Notes: generated by a model from the letters alone, not told the origin. 64,000 nucleotides of DNA from Streptomyces hoynatensis (GCF_003626535.1 NZ_RBAL01000003.1:310001-374000); one strand, 5' to 3'; counted from the first letter of the stretch, positions 17,400-26,505 are shown. Numbers and translations are program-made.

Positions 17400-19172
17400 A
17401 TGCGGAACAGCCTGCGGATGACCCGTCACACCCTCGCGCTGAGCTTCCGGGCCGACCGGAAGGTGACGCTCGCCGTCGCCGTCCTCGTGGCGCTCCAGGC
17501 CGGCCTCGTCTCCCTCACCGCGCTCAGCCAGCGCCGGCTCGTGGACGCCGCGGGACTCAACCTCGCCTCGGGCGTGCTGGGGGCCGTCCTCCTCGGCGCG
17601 GCCTGCTTCGCGCTCCAGACGGTCGGCCAGCGCATCTCCGTCAACCTCAGGAACGACCTGTGCAACCGGGTGCAGCTCGCGCTGGAACAGGAGATCGCCG
17701 AGGCCGCCGCCGGCATCCCCACCATCGCCCACCTGGAGCGCAACGAGTTCGTCAACCGCGTCGTCATGCTCCGCCGCGGCACGCTCGCCCTCACCAACAC
17801 CGGCTGGGCGGCCGCCTACGCGCTGTCCGCGACCGCCGGCATCGCGATGAGCGTCTGGCTCCTCGCCGGCATCCACCCGCTGCTGGCCCTCCTCGCCCTG
17901 AGCGCGGTGCCGATCCTGCCCCTGACCAACCGCGCCAAGCGGATGCAGCAGGAGGCGGCGGACGCCACCGTCGAGGACTTCCGCCAGGAGGCCGCGCTGC
18001 ACGAGCTGTGCCTGCGGCCGCACACCGCCAAGGAGGTCTGGGTCTCGGGAAACGGCCCGCGGCTGGACGAGCACGCCAACGCCCTGTGGGCCAGGGGCGC
18101 GCGCCACGAGGCCCGCGCCCGGATGCGCGGGCTCGGCCACGAGATCGGCGGCTGGGTGCTGTACTGCGCGGCGCTGGCCGCGGCCCTCGCCTGGATCGGG
18201 CGCCTGCTGCGGACGGGCGGGGCCACCCCGGGCGACGCCGTCCTCGTCATCTCGCTGGCCGGCCAGCTCCGGGCGCAGCAGCAGCTCGCGGTCGACACCC
18301 TCACCCAGGTCGCTAACGGCGGGCGGATCGCCGAACATCACCGCTGGCTCCTGGACTACGCGCGCACCGCCCGCGGCGGGCGCACCCCCGCGCCCACGCG
18401 CCTGCGCCGGGGAATCGAGCTGCACGACGTCTCGTTCACCTACCCCGGCGCCACCGCCCCCGCCCTCAGCAACGTCAGCCTGACCATCCCCAGGGGCACC
18501 TCCCTGGGCATCGCGGGCGCCAACGGGGCCGGGAAGAGCACGCTGGTCAAGCTCCTGACGGGCGTGCACCACCCGACGTCGGGCCGGATCACCGTCGACG
18601 GCGTCGACCTGCGGGAACTCGACCCGGGCTCCTGGGCCGCCGTGTGCACCGGCGTCCTGCAGGACTTCCTGAAGCTCCAGACCCCCCTGCGGGAATCCGT
18701 CGGCGCCGGCCACCTGCCGGACCTGCACGACGGCACCCGGGTCGCCGCCGCGCTCGGCCGGGCACACGCCTCCCGCCTCGCCGAGGAGCTCCCGCACGGA
18801 CTGGAGACCCAGCTGGGAAAGACCTTCGGCGGCGCCGAACTCTCCCACGGCCAGTGGCAGCGGGTGGCCCTGGGCCGGGGCTTCATGCGCCGGGCCCCGC
18901 TGTTCCTGCTGCTCGACGAGCCCACCGCCGCGCTCGACCCACAGGCCGAACACGAGCTGTACGAGCTCTTCCTGCGCCAGACGCGCGAGTCGGCCGGCCG
19001 CGGCGCCGTCACGGCCCTGGTCTCCCACCGCTTCTCGACCATCCACACGGCCGACCTGATCGTCGTCGTCGGCGACGGCCGCATCACCGAACAGGGAACC
19101 CACGAAGAGCTGCTGTCCGCGGGCGGAGAGTACGCCGAGCTCTACCGGACGCAGCTGCGGGCCTATCGCTAG
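17400..19172 (+). CDS. ABC exporter half-transporter 2 (TMD-NBD)
   Basis: 590 aa, same TMD-NBD layout as its upstream neighbour. Walker A GANGAGKST and Walker B LFLLLDEPTAALD are normal, but the signature reads LSHGQWQR, with the second signature Gly replaced by His. In heterodimeric exporters one composite site is often degenerate in this way. GGAGGG at 17380-17385 fits a TTG start at 17394 (overlapping the previous TGA, 8-nt spacing) better than ATG 17400 (14-nt spacing), so the true start may be two codons upstream. It should pair with half-transporter 1. The GT8 gene follows 46 nt later in the same unit. Confidence 0.93.
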   Translation: MRNSLRMTRHTLALSFRADRKVTLAVAVLVALQAGLVSLTALSQRRLVDAAGLNLASGVLGAVLLGAACFALQTVGQRISVNLRNDLCNRVQLALEQEIAEAAAGIPTIAHLERNEFVNRVVMLRRGTLALTNTGWAAAYALSATAGIAMSVWLLAGIHPLLALLALSAVPILPLTNRAKRMQQEAADATVEDFRQEAALHELCLRPHTAKEVWVSGNGPRLDEHANALWARGARHEARARMRGLGHEIGGWVLYCAALAAALAWIGRLLRTGGATPGDAVLVISLAGQLRAQQQLAVDTLTQVANGGRIAEHHRWLLDYARTARGGRTPAPTRLRRGIELHDVSFTYPGATAPALSNVSLTIPRGTSLGIAGANGAGKSTLVKLLTGVHHPTSGRITVDGVDLRELDPGSWAAVCTGVLQDFLKLQTPLRESVGAGHLPDLHDGTRVAAALGRAHASRLAEELPHGLETQLGKTFGGAELSHGQWQRVALGRGFMRRAPLFLLLDEPTAALDPQAEHELYELFLRQTRESAGRGAVTALVSHRFSTIHTADLIVVVGDGRITEQGTHEELLSAGGEYAELYRTQLRAYR

Positions 19173-19218
19173 CCGCCCGCCCCCACCCACCCCGCGACCC
19201 GTCCCCGAAGGGAAGGCC

Positions 19219-20070
19219 ATGCCGCAGCAAGCGCTGAACGTGGTATTCGCGATCGACGACCTCTACCTCCCCGGCGTGGTGGCGACGGCCAGGTCCGTCA
19301 GGCGCGGCGCAGGGGAGCGCACCCCGATCCGGTTCCACGTCATCGACGCCGGCCTCAGCCCGGCCGGCCGCGGGGCCGTGGAAGAGCGCCTCGGCCCGCT
19401 CGGCGAGGTCACGGTGCACCAGGTCCCCGACCGGCTCGTCATGCCGCAGCACAAGTGGTTCACCTCGGCGACCCTCGGCAGGCTGCACCTGGGCAGCGTG
19501 ATCCCCGAGGACGTCGCACGCGTCCTCTACCTCGACGCCGACACCCTGGTCCTGGAGGACCCCTCCCGCCTCTACCACACCGATCCGGGTCCCGGCGGCC
19601 TGGCGGCCGTCGTCAACGAGGTGGGGCCCACCCGCTCCCTGGTCCTCTCCGAGGACGGCACGGCCGAGCAGCGGGAGCACGGCGCGGCCCCGCCCGGCTA
19701 CTTCAACGCCGGCGTCCTGCTCGTGGACATGAACGTCTGGCGCGCCGAGGACATGACCGGCCGCGGCATACGGCTCTTCGAACGCTACGGCAGGACCCTG
19801 CGCGACCTCGACCAGGCCGTCCTGAACATCCTGTTCTCGGGCCGCTGGCGCAGCCTGCCCATGAAGTGGAACAAGATGATCGAGCACCGCCGCCTCGGCA
19901 AGTTCGGCAACGGCCGGCTCGACTACCTGACGCGCCGCGAGGGCATCGTGCACTACGTGGGGCAGGTCAAGCCCTGGCACGAGGGCTTCCCGCAGAACCC
20001 GCTGCGCGCCCTCTACGCCGAGTTCGCCGCCCCGGCTCCCGGCGTCCCTCAGTCGGCCACCGGCCGCTGA
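19219..20070 (+). CDS. GT8-family glycosyltransferase
   Basis: 283 aa, a good match to retaining GT8 enzymes (LgtC/glycogenin-like). The N-terminal NVVFAIDDLYLPG and the DxD motif VLYLDADTLVLED are followed by GYFNAGVLLVDMNVWR, DQAVLNILF and the C-terminal IVHYVGQVKPWH, which corresponds to the family's HxGxxKPW. All key positions are present, so it should be active with a UDP-type sugar. GAAGGGAAGG precedes the ATG. It ends the rightward unit and overlaps the 3' end of the oppositely oriented ABC gene by 22 nt, so there is no room for a terminator between them. Confidence 0.92.
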   Translation: MPQQALNVVFAIDDLYLPGVVATARSVRRGAGERTPIRFHVIDAGLSPAGRGAVEERLGPLGEVTVHQVPDRLVMPQHKWFTSATLGRLHLGSVIPEDVARVLYLDADTLVLEDPSRLYHTDPGPGGLAAVVNEVGPTRSLVLSEDGTAEQREHGAAPPGYFNAGVLLVDMNVWRAEDMTGRGIRLFERYGRTLRDLDQAVLNILFSGRWRSLPMKWNKMIEHRRLGKFGNGRLDYLTRREGIVHYVGQVKPWHEGFPQNPLRALYAEFAAPAPGVPQSATGR

Positions 20071-21899
20071 CCCGCCGCGTCGGCCTCCCACAGCCGCCGC
20101 ATCTCCGCGCAGTCCGCCAGCAGTTCGCCGAGCCGTCCCTCGCCGGCGACCCGGCCCCGCTCCAGGACGACGATCCGGTCCGCGCGCTCCAGCACGGCCC
20201 GGCGGTGCGAGACGACCAGCAGCGTGCCGCCGGTGTTCCGGCGCCACAGCAGCCGCTCCGTCTCCACGTCCAGCGCGGAGGACAGGTCGTCGACCACCAG
20301 CAGTTCCGGCTCCCGGACCAGCGCCCTGGCCGCGGTCACCCGCTGCGCCTGCCCGCCGGAGAGCCGCATGCCGCGGGGCCCGACGACCGTGTCCAGGCCC
20401 TCGGGCATGCCCGCCAGGTCGCGCTCGAAGACGGCCCGGCCCAGCGCGCGGCCGGTCGCCTGCGCGTCGGCGGGCCAGCCGAGCAGCAGGTTCTCCCGCA
20501 GGGAACCGGAGAACAGCCGCGGCACCTGGCCGACGTAGGCCACCCGCCCCGGCACCATGAACGCACCCGGGTCCTCCACCACCCGGCCGTTCCACAGGAT
20601 CTCGCCCGCGTCCAGCGGAACGAGGCCGAGCAGCCCGTGCAGCAGCGTCGTCTTGCCCGCCCCGACGGCGCCGGTGACGACCGTGAACGAACCCCGCGGA
20701 AGCCGGAGGTCGACCTTGTGCACCCCCCGTCCGCCTCCGCCGTGGTCCACCGTCAGCCCGCGCGCCTCCAGGACGTGCAGCTCCTCCCGCTCCGGGGGCG
20801 CGGCGGCCGGCGGCGGCGCGCCGCGGAACCAGATCTGCGTGGGCCGGGACAGGTCGGCGGGCGAGGACCCCTCGCCCATCAGCGCGGTGAGGCGGTCGAT
20901 GGCGACGCTCGCCTGCGGCAGCCGGTAGAGGGTGGACCCGACGACGCGCGGCAGCGCCGTCAGCCACCCGATGTAGCTCGTGAACAGCGCGAAGTCCCCC
21001 ACCGTGAACTCGCCCCTGCGCATCGAGGGCGCGGCGAGCAGCAGGACGACGCCGAGGGAGATCTCGACCGTGGCGTTCGTCGCGCCGTCCAGCATGGAGG
21101 TCACCAGCCGGTCGCGGACCGCGGCCTCGCGCCGCCCGCGGTTGTGCCGCCGCAGGCGCTCCAGCAGGGCAGGCTCGGCCCCGGCCGCCTTGATCGTCAG
21201 CACCCCGGAGAAGATCTGGCCGATGTGCGCCGTGACGGCCATCCCCCGCTCCCTGGCGTGCGCGTGCAGCCGCCGCACGACGCGATGCAGCGCCCGGCTC
21301 AGCACCGCGACGGCGATCATCGGCAGCACCAGGACCAGCGTGACCAGGGGGTCGATGGTGGCCATGATCGCGAGCGCGCCCGCGCTGAACACCGCGGTGC
21401 CGAGCAACGGAACGGCGTTGTCCGCGAGTTGGGCCAGGTCTTCCACGTCGTCGCGCAGCCGGGAGACCGCCCCGCCGGAGGAACGCGGCAGCCTGCGGGT
21501 CCCGCCGGTGAGGATCGTGCGCATCACGTTGACGCGCAGGACGGTGACCGCGGCGTTCCACCAGTAGACGCCGTGGGTCCAGGCGACCCACAGGAGCACG
21601 CCGCGCACCGCCTCGACGCCCACGAACGCCGCGCACAGCCACAGCGCCTGGTCGAGTCCTGCCCGCTGGCCGTCGCTGATCCGGTCGAAGAGCGCCTTCA
21701 TGACCAGCCCGGAGGCGAGCGGGATCACGCTGACCGGCAGCCACAGCAGCGCGCCGGCCACGAACCTCCGCAGCCCGGCCGCCCGGGCCAGGTCGCGCAG
21801 GGCCGGCAGGACGGGCGTCGCCTCCTCCTCCCGCCGGTCGCGGGAGCGCCGCCGCTCCGCCGCCGGGGGCACCGGGGCCGTCGGAGTCGTCTTGGGCAT
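20049..21899 (-). CDS. ABC exporter half-transporter 3, degenerate NBD
   Basis: 616 aa with an N-terminal membrane domain (about 40-330) and a C-terminal ATPase. Walker A GAVGAGKTT and signature LSGGQAQR are normal, but Walker B reads LLVVDDLSSALD: the catalytic Glu is Asp. Such a site is usually slow or inactive, which suggests that it works as the degenerate half of a heterodimer with the gene just upstream (5-nt gap). ATG 21899 was chosen by its position behind that gene's stop; the frame is open further upstream only as a shadow. Low-complexity residues precede the first helix. Likely substrate: the product or a resistance-related compound. Confidence 0.93.
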   Translation of the reverse strand: MPKTTPTAPVPPAAERRRSRDRREEEATPVLPALRDLARAAGLRRFVAGALLWLPVSVIPLASGLVMKALFDRISDGQRAGLDQALWLCAAFVGVEAVRGVLLWVAWTHGVYWWNAAVTVLRVNVMRTILTGGTRRLPRSSGGAVSRLRDDVEDLAQLADNAVPLLGTAVFSAGALAIMATIDPLVTLVLVLPMIAVAVLSRALHRVVRRLHAHARERGMAVTAHIGQIFSGVLTIKAAGAEPALLERLRRHNRGRREAAVRDRLVTSMLDGATNATVEISLGVVLLLAAPSMRRGEFTVGDFALFTSYIGWLTALPRVVGSTLYRLPQASVAIDRLTALMGEGSSPADLSRPTQIWFRGAPPPAAAPPEREELHVLEARGLTVDHGGGGRGVHKVDLRLPRGSFTVVTGAVGAGKTTLLHGLLGLVPLDAGEILWNGRVVEDPGAFMVPGRVAYVGQVPRLFSGSLRENLLLGWPADAQATGRALGRAVFERDLAGMPEGLDTVVGPRGMRLSGGQAQRVTAARALVREPELLVVDDLSSALDVETERLLWRRNTGGTLLVVSHRRAVLERADRIVVLERGRVAGEGRLGELLADCAEMRRLWEADAAGQRPVAD

Positions 21900-21904
21900 C
21901 GTCG

Positions 21905-23629
21905 TCAACGGGCCATCTCCAGCAGGCGGGCGAAGCGGCTCTCCGGGTCCGCGGCCAGCGCCTCGCGCCGGCCGTACTCGACGATCGCGCCGTCCTCGAC
22001 GACGGCGATCGTGTCCACGTGGGACAGCGAGGAGAGCCGGTGGGCGATCAGCAGTCCGGTGCGGGCGGCAAGCAGCCGGTCCATGGCCCGCTCGACGCGC
22101 CGCTCCGAGGCCGGGTCGAGGCGGCTGGACGCCTCGTCCAGCACGACGAGCCCCGGCTCGGTGAGGAAGGCGCGGGCGAAGGCGAGCAGCTGGGCCTCGC
22201 CCGCCGACAGCGCGGACGCGCCTTCCAGCTCGGTGTCGAGACCGGCGGGCAGGCCGGCCAGCCACTCGCCGAGGCCGACCTCCTCCAGGACGCGGCGCAG
22301 CCTGGCGTCGTCGCCCGGTTCGCGGAAGAGGGTCAGGTTGTCGCGGACGCTGGCCGCGAACACCTGGACGTCCTGGGGCACGAGGCAGATCCGCCGCCGC
22401 AGCGAGCCGGGATCGGCCTCGCGCAGGTCCACCCCGCCGACGAGGACCGCGCCCCGCGCCGGATCGTGGAGCCGCAGGACGAGCCGCCCGAGGGTGGTCT
22501 TGCCGCTCCCGGTGCGGCCCACCAGGCCCAGCGTCTCGCCGGGCGCCAGCGAGAGCGTGACCCGGGACAGGACCGTCTTCTCGCCGTACGCGAAGCTCAC
22601 CCCCTCGAGCCGCAGGGCGAGGGGGCCCTCCGCGGGCAGCGGCACCGGGGCGGCCGGCTCGGGAAGCGTACGGCGCTCCGCCAGCAGCCCGGCCACCCGC
22701 GCCACGCCCGCCAGCGCCCGCTGATACTGCTTCAGCTGGTCGATCAGCCGCTCCAGCGGCGCGCGCACCATCTGGGTGTACTGGAACAGCAGCACGGCGG
22801 TGCCGACCGTGATGGTGCCCGACGCGCTGCGCCAGGCGGCGAGGCCGAGCACCAGCGCGGTGCCGCAGGCGAAGGCCACCGAGGTGGCGCCGACGATGCC
22901 GCTGCCGATCCGCTCGGACCGAAACCACGCCCGGTATGTCGCGGAACTGGCCTCGTGGAGGCGGTTCACCGTGTGCTCCCCGGCGCCGTTGGCCCTGATG
23001 TCCCCCGCGCCCGCGACGCGTTCCTCCAGGAAGCCGAAGAGCGCCGCGCTCTGCTGCCGGGTCCGCTCGCCCGAGGGCACGGCCCTGCGCTGGGCGCGGG
23101 CCATGCCAAGGCCGATCGCCGCGTAGCAGATCAGCAGCGCCCCGCCCACCGCCGGGTCCACGGTGAGCACGATCGCGACCACGCCGGTCAGGAGGAGGGC
23201 GCCGGCCACGACGTCGAGCAGGAAGGCCACGACGAAGTCCGCGATGGCGACCACGTCGCCGTCCACCCGCTCGATCATCTCGCCCGGCGAGTGCCTGCCG
23301 TGGAAGCCCATGTCGAGCCCCAGGGCGTGCGCGGCGAGCCGCACGCGCAACCGGTTGGTGCCGTCCCACGCCACGCGGCTCGCCAGCCAGGCGCCGGCCA
23401 GGGAAACCCCCTGGCCGGCCAGGGCGAGCCCCAGGTAGGCGGAGGCGATGAGCAGCAGGTGTCCCGTGCCCGCGCCGCCGAGGGCGTCGTCGACGAACCG
23501 GCGCGTCAGCAGCGGCGCCATCAGCGGCAGCGCCGTGCCGGCCAGGATCGCGGCACCGAGCGCCACGAGGAGGCGGGAGCCGGGGTGCAGCGCCTTCAGG
23601 GCGGTCTTGCTCGCGGGCATCGTCGACAC
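21905..23629 (-). CDS. ABC exporter half-transporter 4, catalytic partner
   Basis: 574 aa, TMD-NBD. Walker A GRTGSGKTT and Walker B LVVLDEASSRLD keep the catalytic Glu, while the signature is LSAGEAQL instead of LSGGQ. It complements half-transporter 3, whose signature is normal but whose Walker B is altered, so each composite site combines elements of both proteins. GTG 23629 has GAGGTG 9 nt upstream; ATG 23620 is the alternative. A plausible promoter (23717-23746) stands upstream, and no copy of the cluster operator was found there, so this pair may be controlled separately, for example by the product. Confidence 0.93.
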   Translation of the reverse strand: MSTMPASKTALKALHPGSRLLVALGAAILAGTALPLMAPLLTRRFVDDALGGAGTGHLLLIASAYLGLALAGQGVSLAGAWLASRVAWDGTNRLRVRLAAHALGLDMGFHGRHSPGEMIERVDGDVVAIADFVVAFLLDVVAGALLLTGVVAIVLTVDPAVGGALLICYAAIGLGMARAQRRAVPSGERTRQQSAALFGFLEERVAGAGDIRANGAGEHTVNRLHEASSATYRAWFRSERIGSGIVGATSVAFACGTALVLGLAAWRSASGTITVGTAVLLFQYTQMVRAPLERLIDQLKQYQRALAGVARVAGLLAERRTLPEPAAPVPLPAEGPLALRLEGVSFAYGEKTVLSRVTLSLAPGETLGLVGRTGSGKTTLGRLVLRLHDPARGAVLVGGVDLREADPGSLRRRICLVPQDVQVFAASVRDNLTLFREPGDDARLRRVLEEVGLGEWLAGLPAGLDTELEGASALSAGEAQLLAFARAFLTEPGLVVLDEASSRLDPASERRVERAMDRLLAARTGLLIAHRLSSLSHVDTIAVVEDGAIVEYGRREALAADPESRFARLLEMAR

Positions 23630-23716
23630 GAAGCGAGGCACCTCAGGCGTAGGGTTTGCCGGCCGCGGGCGGGTGTGCCGCGCGCAGTCACCCACGAGCT
23701 CCGGGCGACCACCGAG

Positions 23717-23746
23717 AGTAGACCAGACCCGGCCCGGAGAGGACAA
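23717..23746 (-). promoter_or_regulatory. Putative promoter of the leftward ABC pair
   Basis: On the minus strand TTGTCC (23746-23741) and TCTACT (23722-23717) are 18 bp apart and resemble an actinomycete vegetative promoter. The start would be near 23710, about 80 nt before the GTG. The 152-nt gap 23630-23781 also holds a GC-rich stretch that may end the APH unit. Confidence 0.45.
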
Positions 23747-23781
23747 CTCCATTATCCCGCGGGGGGGATTGGCCGGGCCGG

Positions 23782-24687
23782 CTACCCGAGGTCGGCGAGC
23801 ACCTCGCCGATCATGTGCCGGGCGCGCCGGGTGATCACCGGGCTGCTGTGCAGGTAGTAGGGGAGGGCGATGAGGGCCACCGACAGGGCCCAGCCGCGGC
23901 CGCGCGCCCAGGTCGCCTCGTCGGCCCCGAGCGCCGCCCGGAAGGCGTCCCGGCTGTCCCCGGTGAAGTACTCCCAGGCGATGAGCAGGTCGCACGCCGG
24001 GTCGCCGACGCCGAGGCCGCCGAAGTCGATGACGGCGCTGAGCCGTCCCTCGCGCACCAGGAGGTTGCCGGCCGACAGGTCGCCGTGGACCCAGACGCCG
24101 GGGCCGGACCAGGCCGGGGCCGCGAGGGCGCTTTCCCAGGCCGCGGTGGCGGCGGCCGTGTCGATGACGCCCTCCAGGTCGGCGAGGGCCCGGCGGACGT
24201 TCGCGTCCCGGTCGGCCAGGGGCACGCCCCGGAAGAAGTTGTGGTGCCCGGGGGCGGGGCCGCCGCTCGCGTCGGCGCGGCCGAGGGCGGTGATGAAGCC
24301 GGCCAGGTCCCGGGCCACCTCCTGCCTGCCGGTGACGTTGTCCAGGGTGGCGTTCTCGCCCTCAAGCCACCGGTACACCGACCAGTTCCACGGGTAGCCC
24401 CCGCCGGGTTTGCCCTTCCCGAGGGGCAGCGGGATCTGCAGCGGCAGGCCGGGGGCGAGCCGCGGCAGCCAGGTCTGTTCCTTGTCCACCTGCCCGGCGG
24501 CGCCGGGAATGCGGGGGAGCCGTACGGCCATGTCCTGGCCGAGCCGGTAGATGGCGTTGTCCGTGCCGGCCGAGGGGACCGGCTTCAGGGGGAGTCCCGC
24601 CCACTGCGGGAACTGGGCGGCGACGAGGTCGCCCACGAGGGCCACGTCGATGTCGATCTCGTTCGCGTGCAGCTTTCCTGCGGTCAC
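23782..24687 (-). CDS. Aminoglycoside/choline-type phosphotransferase (APH family)
   Basis: 301 aa. The kinase core is clear: VHGDLSAGNLLV (catalytic HGD and the downstream Asn) and IDFGGLGVGDPACDLLIAW (metal-binding D and the family GDPACD). The N-lobe has MAVRLPR as the likely ATP-binding strand. APH-family enzymes phosphorylate hydroxyls of antibiotics, sugars or small metabolites with ATP/GTP. GTG 24687 overlaps the stop of the upstream phosphatase gene (GTGA) and has GGAAGGGA before it. It is the last gene of the leftward LamG-phosphatase-kinase unit. A kinase coupled to a phosphatase suggests reversible phosphorylation of the product or a sugar precursor, possibly self-resistance. Confidence 0.92.
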   Translation of the reverse strand: MTAGKLHANEIDIDVALVGDLVAAQFPQWAGLPLKPVPSAGTDNAIYRLGQDMAVRLPRIPGAAGQVDKEQTWLPRLAPGLPLQIPLPLGKGKPGGGYPWNWSVYRWLEGENATLDNVTGRQEVARDLAGFITALGRADASGGPAPGHHNFFRGVPLADRDANVRRALADLEGVIDTAAATAAWESALAAPAWSGPGVWVHGDLSAGNLLVREGRLSAVIDFGGLGVGDPACDLLIAWEYFTGDSRDAFRAALGADEATWARGRGWALSVALIALPYYLHSSPVITRRARHMIGEVLADLG

Positions 24688-25520
24688 GAAATCCCTTCCG
24701 GATCAGGAGGCCGGTGCGCCTCGCGGCGTGGTGAGCGGGGAGGGCGGGCGGCCGACAGCAGCTCCCGCAGGTCACCGTACAGGGCAGGCCCGGCGGCCAG
24801 GACGCCCGAGCCGAGGGGGGAGACGACCCCGCCCGCCTCCCGCACGAGGAGCGCCCCGGCCCGCCAGTCCCAGGGGAAGAGCTCGTCCTCGTAGAAGCCG
24901 TCGTACCGGCCGGCGGCGGTCCAGCACAGGTCGAGCGCGGAACTGCCGCTCGACCTGAGGTCCCGCACCCGGGGCAGCAGGCGGGGCAGCACCGCGGCCT
25001 GCCGCGCCCGGGAGCCGGGCCGGTAGGAGAACCCGGTGGCGACCAGGGCGAGGGGCAGGCCGACCGCGTCGTTCACCGCGATTGCCGCGCCGTTGAGACG
25101 CGCGCCGCCGCCCCGCACGGCGGTGAACGTCTCGGCCCGCGCGGGGTCGTGGACCACGCCGACGACCGTCCGCCAGCGGCCGGCGGCGCGTTCCTCGCAG
25201 GCGATGCTCACGACGTGGTGCGGGATGCCGTACAGGTAGTTCACCGTCCCGTCGAGCGGGTCTATCGTCCACCGCACGCCGCTGTCCGGCGGCCGGTCCT
25301 CCCCCTCCTCCCCGATGAGGCCGTCGCCCGGACGCTCGGCCGCGATCAGCCGCCGGATGGCCGACTCGCTCGCCCGGTCCGCGTCGGTGGCGGGGTCGGT
25401 CGGCTGGGACTTGAGCCGCACCCCGGTGGGGCGGCCGGCGCGTGCGGCGATCTCGGACGCCCCGCTGCGCGCGGCGCGCAGCGCGAGGCCGAGCAACTCG
25501 CCGTACGGGGACGGCGGCAC
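24684..25520 (-). CDS. Inositol-monophosphatase-family phosphatase
   Basis: 278 aa. The Li-sensitive phosphatase motifs are present: GEEGE, then DPLDGTVNY (metal-binding Asp pair) and C-terminal WDWRAGALLV. The family includes IMPase, CysQ/HisN-type phosphatases and StrO-type enzymes of aminoglycoside clusters, so the substrate is some small phosphate ester. GTG 25520 stands 1 nt after the LamG stop and is chosen over longer open-frame starts at 25595 that would overlap that gene by 74 nt. It is coupled to the APH gene. By analogy with other clusters it could dephosphorylate a sugar or cyclitol phosphate, or reverse the kinase reaction; both are inference. Confidence 0.9.
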   Translation of the reverse strand: MPPSPYGELLGLALRAARSGASEIAARAGRPTGVRLKSQPTDPATDADRASESAIRRLIAAERPGDGLIGEEGEDRPPDSGVRWTIDPLDGTVNYLYGIPHHVVSIACEERAAGRWRTVVGVVHDPARAETFTAVRGGGARLNGAAIAVNDAVGLPLALVATGFSYRPGSRARQAAVLPRLLPRVRDLRSSGSSALDLCWTAAGRYDGFYEDELFPWDWRAGALLVREAGGVVSPLGSGVLAAGPALYGDLRELLSAARPPRSPRREAHRPPDPEGIS

Positions 25521-25521
25521 G

Positions 25522-26328
25522 TCAGCGGCGGGCCGGGGCGCCCGTGGCGGCGAGCTGCGCGGCGTCCTGGGCCGTGAGCACGCCGGAGAAGGCATGCACC
25601 GGTCCGACCGAGCCGGGCCACAGGTCGGCGGGGTGGTCGAGGTAGCGGCCGTGGCCGATCTGGAGGCCGCCCCCGGCCTGCCAGTACGTCCACTCCGCGG
25701 GCAGCTGCGCCTCCCCCTGCTCCCGCCGCTCGGGCAGGTAAAGGCGGGTCCTGCGGCCGGCCACGTCGAAGGCCGCGACCAGCAGCACCCACCGGTCGAG
25801 GTCGGCTTCGGTCAGGGGCGTGGCGGAGCGTGCGTGCTGCCACTCCAGCAGGCCGGTGACGCTTCCGTCGACCGGGGCGCTGGTGAAGCACCAGCGCAGC
25901 ACGGAGCCGGTGCCGCCGCCGGGGACTGCCTCGGGGAACCTGCGGACCCCGAGGTAGAAGGGGCTGTGCGAGGGGCCGTTCTGGCTCACCGCCGTCCAGG
26001 CGTGCTCGCCCTCCGGCATCCGCAGCCGGCCGCCGAGCGCGGCGCCGTCCAGGCGCAGCCACGCCGAGACGCTGAAGCCGGCGTCGGTCCGCAGCGGCGG
26101 GTGCGCGGTGACCGGGCCGGCTGCGGTGCCCCCGATGCGGATCGCGCCGCCGAATCTGCCGCCCGCGGTCCACGCCGCGGGATCGACGCCGGTGAGGTGG
26201 CGGCCGTTGCCCGAGGAGTCGGCGGCGGTGTCTCCCGCTTCCTCGTCGAACAGCCAGCTGCCCTCGGCGCGGATCGGGCTGCCGGTGTCACGGAGGTCGC
26301 GCGGTGCTGCGGACGATGCGGTGCCCAT
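25522..26328 (-). CDS. LamG / concanavalin-like lectin domain protein
   Basis: 268 aa made almost entirely of one LamG-type jelly-roll. It begins GSWLFDEEAGDTAADSSGNG and FGGAIRIGG, then FSVSAWLRLDG, WTAVSQNG and, near the end, GPVHAFSGVLTAQDAAQLA, the usual last strand and tail of LamG-like domains in actinomycete secreted proteins. Here there is no signal peptide, no Tat motif and no attached catalytic domain. ATG 26328 is used; TTG 26337, with GGGAG 5 nt upstream, is an alternative. It heads the leftward unit with the phosphatase and the kinase under site 3. It may bind the glycan part of the product or intermediate inside the cell; its role is unknown. Confidence 0.82.
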   Translation of the reverse strand: MGTASSAAPRDLRDTGSPIRAEGSWLFDEEAGDTAADSSGNGRHLTGVDPAAWTAGGRFGGAIRIGGTAAGPVTAHPPLRTDAGFSVSAWLRLDGAALGGRLRMPEGEHAWTAVSQNGPSHSPFYLGVRRFPEAVPGGGTGSVLRWCFTSAPVDGSVTGLLEWQHARSATPLTEADLDRWVLLVAAFDVAGRRTRLYLPERREQGEAQLPAEWTYWQAGGGLQIGHGRYLDHPADLWPGSVGPVHAFSGVLTAQDAAQLAATGAPARR

Positions 26329-26405
26329 GTCGGTCAAGGGAACTCCCGTGTCGCGGTGGAGGTGGGCCGGGCGGCGGCCGGCGTGCGCCGGCGGCACGCC
26401 CCATG

Positions 26406-26438
26406 AGGTTGCCATTTCTTGGCACCCTGAGGCAAGGT
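26406..26438. promoter_or_regulatory. Cluster operator/promoter site 3 (LamG-GT2 divergent gap)
   Basis: On the minus strand TTGCCT (26435-26430), then GTGCCA-N5-TGGCAA, with CAACCT at 26411-26406 as a possible -10 for the LamG unit (18-bp spacer). On the plus strand TTGCCA (26409-26414) and CAAGGT (26433-26438), 18 bp apart, would serve the GT2 gene. It shares the GAGGTTGCCA arm with site 2. Confidence 0.65.
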
Positions 26439-26505
26439 TTTTGCCCAAGGTGACCATGCCGGGCTCGCGCCCCGGGGCGGTTCGGCCCTGACCGGAGGAG
26501 GGTCC

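Noticed and set aside
19455..22724. Very long plus-strand open frame across the GT8 and ABC genes
   Set aside because: Antisense or frame-shifted shadow of real genes; composition is Arg/Gly/Pro-rich without any domain, as expected in DNA above 70 percent GC. The same holds for other long frames, for example 58147-62739 and 5039-8338.
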